This document shows positions 8,635 through 16,655 of a stretch of 48,831 nt of DNA, in pieces. The number at the start of each line of letters is the position of its first letter. Position 1 is the first letter of the stretch. Position numbers and translations under genes: made by a program. The DNA comes from an uncultured Cloacibacillus sp. (GTDB lineage: Bacteria > Synergistota > Synergistia > Synergistales > Synergistaceae): NCBI GenBank assembly GCA_900545755.1, contig URAG01000008.1, positions 1 through 48,831 of the forward strand, written 5' to 3'. The notes below the pieces were generated by a model. The model was not told the DNA's origin, ran no database searches, and saw nothing but the letters and a program-made list of their open reading frames with translations.

Positions 8635-8883
8635 TTACTGTTTTTCCTGTTTTCCGCTTTCTATCTCTCCGTAGGCGGTAAGAACCTTAGCGCGTCCGCG
8701 TATCTTCATCGCGGAGATGTGTTCTGTGAACTGCGCTACCCACACCTCGCCCTCCTCGAGCTTTTCGGTATGGAGAAATCTGTTTTCAGCGCCGCGAGTT
8801 ACCCCCGTCACTGTGACTCCGTTTTCAAGCGCTTTAATAGCTATATAGTCTCCGGCTCCCCCGTTGTCGCCGCTTTGTATCAT
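8635..8883 (-). CDS. mtrB: Tryptophan RNA-binding attenuation protein (TRAP)
   Basis: The 82-residue product aligns along its length with Bacillus TRAP: IKALENGVTVTGVTRG, EKLEEGEVWVAQFTEH, then SAMKIRGRAKVLTAYGE. TRAP forms an 11-membered ring that, when loaded with tryptophan, wraps RNA carrying spaced GAG or UAG triplets and represses trp genes. The three residues that contact RNA in B. subtilis (Lys37, Lys56, Arg58) correspond to Lys41, Lys60 and Arg62 here. Thr and Gln positions near the tryptophan pocket are kept (TRG; QFT), and one Thr is an Ile (TEHIS). The ATG at 8883 has AGGAGG 8 bases upstream, overlapping the dnaE stop. It sits between dnaE and pyk, not beside folE as in Bacillus. 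A trp operon lies at the right end of the window. Confidence 0.9.
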   Translation of the reverse strand: MIQSGDNGGAGDYIAIKALENGVTVTGVTRGAENRFLHTEKLEEGEVWVAQFTEHISAMKIRGRAKVLTAYGEIESGKQEKQ

Positions 8884-8896
8884 TCTTTCTTTCCTC

Positions 8897-11800
8897 CTAA
8901 AGGCAGCTCACAAGCCCGTTTGAAAAATCTTCCAGCTCTTTTCTAAGCTTGTCTGTAACGTCGACCTTTATGTTCTTTATCAGCGAGACGGAAGTCTCCG
9001 CCGAACCGTGCAGTTTGACGATCAGCTCGCTTCTGCCTGGGTGCGCCCGCAGTATTGCAAACAGCTCGTCGTAAAATTTATCGTTGAGCCCGTCGCTCTC
9101 GACCGTTATCACGGCGCGGCGCTCGAGCTTTTCCTTGTACTCTTCTTCGGAATATATGTCGTCGACCATCAGCGATACTCCGCGATCGTCCTTCGGCTGC
9201 CCCTTCACGAAATACAGCGCGCCTTTCTGGAGCGTGTGCTTGTAGAGCGGCCAGCGCTTGCCGAATATGAGCATGTCGACGGTGCCGCGGTTGTCCTCGA
9301 TGACCGCTGTTCCGAACGGGTTGCCGGCCTTGCTGAACTTTTCTGTAAAGTTCGTCAGCAGCCCAGCAGTAACGGCGGGCTGGTGTGAGCGCCAGTTCGG
9401 CAGGTCGCCGACGGGGCAGGTGATGTACGGCTCGACCGCCGGCTCGTACTGGTCGAAGGGATGCCCGGATATATAGAGCCCCATGCTTTCCTTTTCGAGG
9501 TCTAGCTTCTGCCGCTCGCTGAAATCCGGGACTTCTTCCATCTCAGGAGTAAAGAACTCCTCTTCTTCGTCGCCGAAGAGCGACGCCTGATTTGTATTCT
9601 GTGCGCGGCGCGCTGCAAGCTCCGTAAGCTGGGGCAAGGCGTTGAGCAGTTTCGCGCGGTTCGGATCGAGGCTGTCGAATGCTCCCGACTTTATCAGGTT
9701 TTCGACGACGCCGCGGTTCACCTGCCGAGTGTCTACGCGCGAGAGGAAGTCCCACAGGGACGCGAACTTGCCGTCCTTCGCCCTGTTCTCGATGATGTTC
9801 GCGACTGCGGCGTCGCCTACCTTCGCTATGGCCGAGAGTCCGAGCCTGATGACTTCGCCGATGACTGTGAAATCTTCCTTCGACTCGTTGATGTCGGGCG
9901 GCAGTACGTCGTAGCCGGCGTCGCGCACGGCGCGGATGTACTGCCCGAGCACCTCCATCTTCGAGCCGATTAGGCTCGAAAGGTACGAGGCCAGGTACTC
10001 GGCTCCGTAGTTGGCCTTGAGCCACGCGGTCCAGTAGGCGATAAGGCCGTATGCCGCGCTGTGCGACTTGTTGAAGCCGTAGCCCGCGAACTTCTCTATG
10101 ATGTCGAAGATTTCTCCCGCGCGTTTCGCATCGACGTCGTTCTTCACCGCACCTTCGACGAATTTCGCGCGTTCCTTCTCCATTACCTCTTTTTTCTTCT
10201 TTCCCATCGCACGGCGCAGGAGGTCCGCTTCGCCGAGAGTGTAGCCTGCGAGCTCGCGCGCGCTCTGCATGACCTGCTCCTGGTATAGGATGACGCCGTA
10301 GGTGTCCTTCATGTAAGGCTCGAGCCGCGGGTGGAGATAGTGGACTTTCTCTTCGCCGTGCTTGCATTTCACATAGGTGTCGACCATTCCGCTTTCAAGC
10401 GGGCCCGGGCGATAGAGCGCGACGAGCGCGATCATATCCTCGAAACAGTCAGGACGCAGCCTCCGCACGAGAGCCGTCATGCCCGACGATTCCAGCTGAA
10501 AAACGCCGAGCGTGTCTCCGCGCTGGAGCATGTCGTATGTCTTCGCGTCGTCTATCGGTATCTCGTTGAGGTCGATGTGCCCCTTGCCGTTGCTTTCGAT
10601 GTTCTTCACAGCGCCGTCAAGGACTGAGAGCGTGCGCAGGCCGAGGAAGTCCATCTCTACGAGTCCGAGCTTTTCGACATATTCCATCGAGTACTGCGTA
10701 GCTATCTGGTTCTCGCCGAATTTACGCACCGGCACCATGTCGTTAGTCGGCTTCGGCGTTATGACGACGCCGGCCGCGTGCTGCGAACAGTGGCGTGCGA
10801 GCCCTTCGATGTGCATCGCCGTGTCAATAAGCTTCTTTATCTCGGGCTTCGAATCGTAGGCCGCCTTGAGGTCGGGGACGCCGGCTAACGCGCTCTTAAT
10901 GTCCTTTATATCAGAGGTCGGCATCGCTGGAATGAGCTTCGTTATCGCATTGACCTCTGGGATGGAGACGCCGAGCGCGCGTCCGACGTCTTTTATAGCG
11001 CCGCGGCTCTTCATACGTCCGAAGGTCACTATCTGCGAGACCTTGTCCGAGCCGTACTTCTCCACTATATAGGCGATCAGCTCGTCGCGCCCCTTGTCGG
11101 ATACGTCGGTGTCGATATCGGGCATGCTTATGCGTTCCGGGTTCAGGAAGCGTTCAAAGAGCAGATTGTAGCGTATCGGGTCTAGATCGGTGATGCCGAG
11201 CGAATACGCGACGAGCGAACCGGCCGCAGAGCCACGTCCCGGCCCTATCGGAATGTGCTTCGACTTCGCCGCGACGATGATGTCCGAGACTATGCAGAAA
11301 TATCCGGGAAAGTCCATCTGTTCTATTATGTCGAGCTCGTATTCGAGACGTTCGAGATAGTTCTGCGGCGGATTGTCGGTCTTGAGCCTGCGGCGCAGTC
11401 CGTCGGCCGCCATTTTGCGAAGGTGCGTCGTCAGCGTCTCGCCTTCGGGGAGCGGAAATTCCGGCAGATAATAATGCCCCATCTTGAGCTTCACGTTACA
11501 GCGGTCGGCGATACGCTGCGTGTTAATCAAAGACTCCGGAAGGTCGTTTCCGAAAATCGCCCACATCTCCTCGGGTGAGCGGAAATAGTAGTCGTTCCCC
11601 TGGAAGCGGTAACGTTTCTCGTCAGATACTAGACTGCCCGTCTGCACACAGAGCAGTATATCGTGCCACTCCGCGTCGCTCTGTTTCATATAATGGGAGT
11701 CGTTTGTCGCAATCAGCGGGATGTCGAGCTTCTTCGACATTTCTACGAGAGTTTTATTGACAAGCGCCTGTTCCGGTATACTGTTCGACTGTACCTCGAG

Positions 11801-12313
11801 GAAGAAATTCTCTTTCCCCATGATGTCACTGTACATGCCGGCGCGCCGTTCCGCGCCTTCCACGTCGCCGCTTATGATGAGCTGCGGTATCTCGCCGCCG
11901 AGGCAAGCCGACGAGCATATAAGTCCCTTGCTGTACCGCGCAAGCAGGTCATGGTCTATGCGCGGTCTGTAGTAAAAGCCGTCTGTGTTTGCAATCGATA
12001 CGAGCTTCGTGAGGTTGTAGTAGCCTTCTTCGTTTTCGGCGAGCAGTATGAGATGGTTCTGCCCCTTGCCTTCGCGGCAGGTATAGCCGTTCGGGTCGAC
12101 GTAGACTTCGCAGCCGAGTATCGGCTTGACGCCCGCGGCGTTGCAGGCGTTGTAGAACTCGACGCAGCCGAACATGACGCCGTGGTCCGTTATCGCGACG
12201 GAGTCCATCCCCATCTCCTGCGTAGCCGCTGCGAGCGCAGAACATTTATTCGCCCCGTCAAGAAGGCTGTATTCTGTATGCACGTGAAGGTGTACGAACG
12301 GTTTATCAGACAT
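8897..12313 (-). CDS. dnaE: DNA polymerase III subunit alpha
   Basis: The catalytic subunit of the replicative polymerase, 1138 residues, of the DnaE type. The N-terminal PHP domain begins FVHLHVHTEYSLLDGANK with ITDHGVMFG. The palm carries PDIDTD and, further on, VEMDFLGLRTL, giving the three catalytic aspartates. GYGFNKSHSAAY marks the fingers region, and a C-terminal OB fold is seen at VTAGLLTNFTEKFSKAG. The ATG at 12313 is two bases after the dnaX stop, so the two replisome genes are translated together. There is no built-in DnaQ-type exonuclease; proofreading would need a separate epsilon subunit or an active PHP site. Confidence 0.95.
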   Translation of the reverse strand: MSDKPFVHLHVHTEYSLLDGANKCSALAAATQEMGMDSVAITDHGVMFGCVEFYNACNAAGVKPILGCEVYVDPNGYTCREGKGQNHLILLAENEEGYYNLTKLVSIANTDGFYYRPRIDHDLLARYSKGLICSSACLGGEIPQLIISGDVEGAERRAGMYSDIMGKENFFLEVQSNSIPEQALVNKTLVEMSKKLDIPLIATNDSHYMKQSDAEWHDILLCVQTGSLVSDEKRYRFQGNDYYFRSPEEMWAIFGNDLPESLINTQRIADRCNVKLKMGHYYLPEFPLPEGETLTTHLRKMAADGLRRRLKTDNPPQNYLERLEYELDIIEQMDFPGYFCIVSDIIVAAKSKHIPIGPGRGSAAGSLVAYSLGITDLDPIRYNLLFERFLNPERISMPDIDTDVSDKGRDELIAYIVEKYGSDKVSQIVTFGRMKSRGAIKDVGRALGVSIPEVNAITKLIPAMPTSDIKDIKSALAGVPDLKAAYDSKPEIKKLIDTAMHIEGLARHCSQHAAGVVITPKPTNDMVPVRKFGENQIATQYSMEYVEKLGLVEMDFLGLRTLSVLDGAVKNIESNGKGHIDLNEIPIDDAKTYDMLQRGDTLGVFQLESSGMTALVRRLRPDCFEDMIALVALYRPGPLESGMVDTYVKCKHGEEKVHYLHPRLEPYMKDTYGVILYQEQVMQSARELAGYTLGEADLLRRAMGKKKKEVMEKERAKFVEGAVKNDVDAKRAGEIFDIIEKFAGYGFNKSHSAAYGLIAYWTAWLKANYGAEYLASYLSSLIGSKMEVLGQYIRAVRDAGYDVLPPDINESKEDFTVIGEVIRLGLSAIAKVGDAAVANIIENRAKDGKFASLWDFLSRVDTRQVNRGVVENLIKSGAFDSLDPNRAKLLNALPQLTELAARRAQNTNQASLFGDEEEEFFTPEMEEVPDFSERQKLDLEKESMGLYISGHPFDQYEPAVEPYITCPVGDLPNWRSHQPAVTAGLLTNFTEKFSKAGNPFGTAVIEDNRGTVDMLIFGKRWPLYKHTLQKGALYFVKGQPKDDRGVSLMVDDIYSEEEYKEKLERRAVITVESDGLNDKFYDELFAILRAHPGRSELIVKLHGSAETSVSLIKNIKVDVTDKLRKELEDFSNGLVSCL

Positions 12314-12315
12314 TA

Positions 12316-14058
12316 CTATTCATTTCCCTCTGTTTCATCTTCGTTCATATCCGCGCTTCTAACGTAAAGCAGCTCGGCACCAGCCCTGCGCAGTATAGCT
12401 GACAGCGGAGTCCCCCCCGATGGCTGCGTGGAGCGCGTTTCCTCATGCGGCTGCTGCGGCTTAGGCTCCAGCCGCGGCGCGGGCTCTGCCGCTGCGCCGG
12501 CCAGGTCAGGCGGCGGCGTCTCAGCCGCGCCCTCAATGCCCCATAGTTTCGCAGCGGCTGAGCAAAGTTCTTTTTTGTTGCGAGAAATTGAGAGGAAGCT
12601 CCTCGCCGGCATCTCGCGCTCAAATTCTATCTCTACGCCGTTTTCTCCGCGCACAAGCGCGGCGTTTAGTAGCGCGGCGGAAATCGCTAGGTGATCGTCG
12701 CCGTTCAGCAGCGCGGCAAGCTTCCAGAAAAGCTCCGCGCCTCCGGCGGGAAGGCGTTCAGCCCGCGCCCCTGGCGGGCTTTGAGGATGCGGCGCAGGTT
12801 CTGCTGATGCTGGCGGGCTTTCGTAAACCGGGGTGTATTTCGCGCTCTCCGCCCGCGGCTGCGGCGCAGCATATCTTTCCGGCTCTGGAGCGCGATTCAC
12901 AGGCGCGGCGGCAGGCGCTGCCACACGGCTTTGAGCCGTTCCGCGCGCTGGCTCAGCACGGCTCTCGCCGTTGATTATGCTCTGAAGCTCCATGAAGACG
13001 ACGCCGCTGAAGATGTCGCCCTTCATCCCGTAATGCGCGCGCGGCAGCAGGCCGTTGCAGAGTTCGCAGGCCGCCTTGAGCTTCGCAGCGTCCCAGTGCG
13101 CCGCCTCCGCGGCAAGGTATTCACGTTCTGCGGCGGACGTTTCGAGCGCTTCAATAGCTTTTTCGCCCCATAGCGAATAGAGCCAGAGGTCGCGGAAGAG
13201 TACGAAAAGAGACTCGCACAGCCGCTCTGACGAGATTCCGCGCGCCATTATAGCATGAAGCGCTGCTGCGGCCTCTCGCGGCTCTGCGCGCATCTGAGTC
13301 ACCCATTTTTCAAGCTCCGTGCGGCTGCTGCCCCCGGTCAGCTCCTTTACGCTTTCGAGAGAGAGCTTGCCGCGTCCGAGCGCGACTGCCTGCTCCGTGA
13401 GCGAGAGCGCGTCGCGCAGCGCGCCGTCGGCCTGCCGCGCGAGCTCCCACACGGCCTCGTCCTCGGCATCTATGTTCTCCTGCGCGCAGACGTATTTAAG
13501 CCTGTCTACGGTGTCCGCTATCGTTATACGGTGGAAAGGGATATGCTGGCAGCGCGAGCGTATCGTGACTGGAACTTTGTGCGGCTCAGTCGTCGCAAGC
13601 AGGAACACTACGTTCGCGGGCGGCTCTTCAAGAGTTTTTAGCAGCGCGTTGAACGCCTGCTCAGTCAGCATATGGACTTCGTCTATGATGTAGACCTTGT
13701 AGGCCGCGGAGAGCGGCTTGAGGTTGACGTGGCTTTTGAGGTCGCGTATCTCGCCGATGCCGCGGTTCGACGCGCCGTCTATCTCTATGACGTCAAGATG
13801 CTCGCCAGCCGCTATAGCGCGGCAGTTTTCGCATACGCCGCACGGCTCGCAGTCGTCCTTACGGTTCAGACAGTCGAGAGATTTGGCGACGAGGCGCGCC
13901 GCCGAGGTCTTGCCGCAGCCGCGCGGCCCGGAGAAAAGATATGCGTGGCCTAGTGAGCCTTCACGCAGAGATTCCATGAGCACTCCCACCGCAGCGCTCT
14001 GCCCAACCATGTCGGAGAAGGTCTGCGGCCTATACCGGCGGTATAAAGATATGTACAT
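12316..14058 (-). CDS. dnaX: DNA polymerase III subunits gamma and tau
   Basis: The clamp-loader ATPase, 580 residues. Walker A is GPRGCGKT (about 44-51), a zinc module follows with Cys 63, 70, 73, 76 and 79, then IIDEVHML (Walker B), the Ala-rich lid and the sensor FLLATTEPHKVP. Residues 170-370 are the AAA lid and domain III; about 380-580 is a Pro/Ala-rich linker and a tau-like tail. The ATG at 14058 has GGAGGAG close upstream. At codons 495-496 there is an AAA AAA pair followed by a perfect 9-bp stem-loop (see the separate feature), a possible signal for a shorter gamma-like product. M48 protease gene ends 52 bases upstream; I see no promoter in that gap, so cotranscription with it is likely. 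Confidence 0.94.
   Translation of the reverse strand: MYISLYRRYRPQTFSDMVGQSAAVGVLMESLREGSLGHAYLFSGPRGCGKTSAARLVAKSLDCLNRKDDCEPCGVCENCRAIAAGEHLDVIEIDGASNRGIGEIRDLKSHVNLKPLSAAYKVYIIDEVHMLTEQAFNALLKTLEEPPANVVFLLATTEPHKVPVTIRSRCQHIPFHRITIADTVDRLKYVCAQENIDAEDEAVWELARQADGALRDALSLTEQAVALGRGKLSLESVKELTGGSSRTELEKWVTQMRAEPREAAAALHAIMARGISSERLCESLFVLFRDLWLYSLWGEKAIEALETSAAEREYLAAEAAHWDAAKLKAACELCNGLLPRAHYGMKGDIFSGVVFMELQSIINGESRAEPARGTAQSRVAAPAAAPVNRAPEPERYAAPQPRAESAKYTPVYESPPASAEPAPHPQSPPGARAERLPAGGAELFWKLAALLNGDDHLAISAALLNAALVRGENGVEIEFEREMPARSFLSISRNKKELCSAAAKLWGIEGAAETPPPDLAGAAAEPAPRLEPKPQQPHEETRSTQPSGGTPLSAILRRAGAELLYVRSADMNEDETEGNE
12520..12576 (-). other. Possible ribosomal frameshift element inside dnaX
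   Basis: Reading dnaX, six A residues (12576 to 12571, codons 495-496, AAA AAA) are followed after 8 bases by CTCAGCCGC (12562-12554), a 25-base loop and GCGGCTGAG (12528-12520), a perfect 9-bp stem. A -1 shift would add 12 residues and stop at a TGA (12535-12533) inside the loop, giving a 508-residue gamma-like protein against 580 for tau. The zero-frame heptamer is C AAA AAA rather than the classic A AAA AAG, so slippage efficiency is uncertain. Confidence 0.4.
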
Positions 14059-14110
14059 TCAACTCCTCCTCAAAGCCGCGCCGCGGCGCGCACAAAGGCC
14101 CAGCGTCCGT

Positions 14111-15220
14111 TTATTCATAATAATCAGTCAGAATGCCGCCACGGCGCGCGAGGTTGACCGCCTCCATGACGCGGTCGCGCAGCGCCGGAAGCTCCGGCAT
14201 TCCTGGAAGAAGCTCGCCTTCGCGCAGAATCGTCTCGCGCCCGATGACTAGGCTACGCTCGCCGCCGAGGTCGCTTACGCGGATGTCATATGGAAGCAGC
14301 TCAAGCTCAAGCGTCTCGTCAAGCCTTTTCGCCGTTTTGTCAAGAAGCGCGCGGGAGTCCTCGCCAGCCGGCGCGGAGAGGAATTCTGTGTCGTCTATGC
14401 GCAGCACCGACCTGCCTCTCTCCTCGGATACCTTGACTCGCAGCTTTTGAACAACGTCCTTGCGTTGTATGTCTATGCCTTTTTCGCGGAGATATTTGAG
14501 AGCCGCGTCGACGCGCTCGTCGGCCTCGGGGTGGGTCTGGTATATGCCAAGTTCGTACTGCGCGCGCTTAAGCCGTTCGACGTTCATGCGCTCCATCATC
14601 GTGAGCATCGCCGCGGGGTTGTAGCCGGCGCGGTAAAGTATATCGATACCCATGGAGTCGGCCTCTTTCTCCAAATCTATGCTGTAGGTGTTCATCATCG
14701 CGGTCTGGATACCGCCAGCCATCGCCGCTATTCCTGCGCCGCCCTCTCCGGCCTGCGTCGCGGCTATGAGCCCAGCGAGCGTCAGCAGGTTCAGGCGGTT
14801 GTTGCGCCGCGCCTGCACGATGCCGTGCGCGCGGTCTGCGTGTACGAATTCATGGCAGAGCACCGCCGCGATCTCGTCCTCGCTTTTGAGGAAGTCGAGC
14901 ATTCCAGTCGTGATGTAGGTCATGCCGCCTGGCAGCGAGAAGGCGTTCGGCTGCTCCATCTCAAGTATGCGCACCTCATATTCGAGCTCACGCTGCATGT
15001 GGGGAATGAGGCGCGAGGCTATCATCGACAGCTTCGCTTCGACGGAAGGGTTCAGCACGCGCGGCACGTGCTTCTCGATTTCAGCGGCGCTTTTACGTCC
15101 TATCTTGATCTCACGTTTTATCGTCTTATCGCTCGGCTCCGGCGAGGCTGCGGCGTATGCCGCCCCGGCGGCCGCTAGAAGCGCGAGCGTTATTATCAAT
15201 GAAAGAAATTTTTTTACCAT
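14111..15220 (-). CDS. Exported M48 family metalloprotease
   Basis: The 369-residue protein starts with a clear signal peptide (MVKKFLSLIITLALLAAAGAAYA). The zinc motif CHEFVHADRAHGI lies in about the first half, and YSIDLEKEADSMGIDIL supplies the third ligand Glu. IYQTHPEADERVDA follows, as in the BepA/LoiP branch of M48 peptidases that act on misfolded envelope proteins. The C-terminal 120 residues are less conserved and their role is unknown. I chose the ATG at 15220 because it begins the signal peptide and has GAGGGAG upstream; the frame is open to 15301 but those residues are basic and out of place. A promoter at 15290-15295 precedes it, and dnaX follows. Confidence 0.88.
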   Translation of the reverse strand: MVKKFLSLIITLALLAAAGAAYAAASPEPSDKTIKREIKIGRKSAAEIEKHVPRVLNPSVEAKLSMIASRLIPHMQRELEYEVRILEMEQPNAFSLPGGMTYITTGMLDFLKSEDEIAAVLCHEFVHADRAHGIVQARRNNRLNLLTLAGLIAATQAGEGGAGIAAMAGGIQTAMMNTYSIDLEKEADSMGIDILYRAGYNPAAMLTMMERMNVERLKRAQYELGIYQTHPEADERVDAALKYLREKGIDIQRKDVVQKLRVKVSEERGRSVLRIDDTEFLSAPAGEDSRALLDKTAKRLDETLELELLPYDIRVSDLGGERSLVIGRETILREGELLPGMPELPALRDRVMEAVNLARRGGILTDYYE

Positions 15221-15289
15221 TCGGTCACGCTCCCTCTTTGCCGATTCATTCAGCGGCGCGCGTGCCCGCCGCGAATCTTCCGCTTTTAT

Positions 15290-15295
15290 ATTATA
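15290..15295 (-). promoter_or_regulatory. Probable -10 box of the M48 protease-dnaX-dnaE transcript
   Basis: A perfect TATAAT (minus strand, 15295 to 15290) in an AT-rich patch 70 bases before the M48 protease start and directly after the trxB terminator. No good -35 box is visible. The gap of 52 bases before dnaX has no promoter I can see, so this site may drive the whole series down to nfo. Confidence 0.45.
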
Positions 15296-15301
15296 CAACA
15301 C

Positions 15302-15347
15302 AAAAAAATAGCGGCGGGAGTGCGCCGCATGGGCACCCCCGCCGCTT
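15302..15347 (-). terminator. Rho-independent terminator after trxB
   Basis: On the minus strand AGCGGCGGG (from 15346) pairs with CCCGCCGCT, extended inward by GTGC/GCAC, and a run of seven T residues (15308 to 15302) follows. It starts about 30 bases past the trxB stop. Confidence 0.85.
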
Positions 15348-15377
15348 TACAGTTATTATTTGTTTAAGAGCTTCGGC

Positions 15378-16571
15378 TTACGCGACGAAGTTCTTGACGT
15401 CTTCTATCGACGCGGGCTTCGCGGAGCGGACCATCGTGCCCTTCTTCATCTCAATGAGCGCCGGGAGCTCGGCGATGCCGAGCTTCTCAACCATCTTGCC
15501 GTTTCTATAGCCGTCGATGAAGGCGATTTTCTTACCGCTCTCCTTCGCGTACTTCTCAGCCTCAACCTGGAGTTTGACCTGATCCTGGTCGATGCTGGAG
15601 GAGAGAAGCGCGATTACCTCGTCGGGCTCGATGAGGACCGAATTGAGGTGGAGCTGCTCAGAGATATAGGAGTAGGCCGCCATAGCCGCAACGGCGCCGT
15701 CGCCCGCCGCGGTTACGACCTGACGGAGGAACTTGTCGCGGACGTCGCCGGCCGCGTAGATGCCTTCAACGGAGGTCTCCATCTTTTCGTTGGTGACGAT
15801 CCAGCCGCCCTTGGACTGCTTCAGGAGTTCGTTCTCCTTGAGGAACGAGACGTTCGGCTCGGTGCCGACGAAGACGAAGCATCCCGCGACTGGGAGGTCT
15901 GAGATTTCTCCAGTCTTGACGTTCTTGAGGACGAGCTTCTCGACTACGCCTTCGCCCTCGATCGACTCAACGACTGAGTTCCATATAGGAACGATCTTCG
16001 GGTTGGCAAGCGCCTGGTCGATGGCGTGACGGTCGGCTCTCCATTCGTCGCGGCGGTGTACGATGTAAACCTTGTCAGCGAAACGCGTCAGGTATCCAGC
16101 CTCTTCGACTGCGACATTGCCGCCGCCGACGACAGCGACGATTTCGCCTTCGAAGAAGGCTGCGTCGCAGACGGCACAGTAGCTTACGCCAGCGCCGGTG
16201 AACTCAGCTTCGCCCGGGCATCCGAGCTTGCGGAAACTTGCGCCGGTGGCGATGATGATGGCCTCGGCCTCTATCTCGCCCTTATCGGTGACTACGATTT
16301 TATGGCCGTTGCGGATTTCGATGTTCTGCACCGTGCAGCTTCTGAATTCGGCGTTGAAGTGTTCGGCGTGCTTGCGGAAGGTCTCTCCGAGCTCAGATCC
16401 GGTAGAGTGAATCGTTCCGGGCCAGTTTTCGATTTCGTCGGTGATGTTGATCTGGCCGCCGGCAGCTCCCTTTTCAAGGATCAGCGTATCAAGGTCGGCA
16501 CGGCGTCCATAGATGGCGGCTGCAAGGCCGGCAGGGCCGGCGCCGAGTATTACGAGCTCTCTCTTTTCCAT
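15378..16571 (-). CDS. trxB: Thioredoxin-disulfide reductase with a degenerate thioredoxin-like C-terminal domain
   Basis: The flavoenzyme moves electrons from NADPH to a disulfide partner. Of its 397 residues, 1 to about 308 are a normal TrxB: FAD loop GAGPAGLAAAIY, redox centre CAVC (Cys132 and Cys135), NADPH loop VVGGGNVAVEEA, and YAAGDVRDK. Residues about 310-397 are an added domain that looks like a thioredoxin fold: it keeps the cis-proline segment (LPALIEMKKG, Pro370), but the CxxC position holds Ser residues (SSSID). The tail therefore cannot be a dithiol exchanger by itself. The ATG at 16571 has AGAGAGG about 9 bases upstream. A terminator follows, so this is a single-gene transcript or the end of the prmC unit. 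Confidence 0.88.
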   Translation of the reverse strand: MEKRELVILGAGPAGLAAAIYGRRADLDTLILEKGAAGGQINITDEIENWPGTIHSTGSELGETFRKHAEHFNAEFRSCTVQNIEIRNGHKIVVTDKGEIEAEAIIIATGASFRKLGCPGEAEFTGAGVSYCAVCDAAFFEGEIVAVVGGGNVAVEEAGYLTRFADKVYIVHRRDEWRADRHAIDQALANPKIVPIWNSVVESIEGEGVVEKLVLKNVKTGEISDLPVAGCFVFVGTEPNVSFLKENELLKQSKGGWIVTNEKMETSVEGIYAAGDVRDKFLRQVVTAAGDGAVAAMAAYSYISEQLHLNSVLIEPDEVIALLSSSIDQDQVKLQVEAEKYAKESGKKIAFIDGYRNGKMVEKLGIAELPALIEMKKGTMVRSAKPASIEDVKNFVA

Positions 16572-16632
16572 AGCGAAAACATCCTCTCTTATTGTTGTTT
16601 AATTCTGTGCGTGCTGCTTACGAATTTCTTCA

Positions 16633-16650
16633 CATATACTATATTATATG
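16633..16650 (-). promoter_or_regulatory. TATAAT box within an AT-rich near-palindrome before trxB
   Basis: The sequence CATATACTATATTATATG (16633-16650) has mirror arms CATATA and TATATG and contains TATAAT on the minus strand (16648 to 16643), 72 bases before trxB. A convincing -35 is missing (ATGGCG at 17 bases). It may be a promoter overlapped by a regulator site. Confidence 0.35.
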
Positions 16651-16655
16651 AATTT

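Noticed and set aside
14077..14090. Perfect palindrome CGCGCCGCGGCGCG before dnaX, considered as an operator or terminator
   Set aside because: Likely chance in GC-rich DNA; no T run and no neighbouring promoter element support it.
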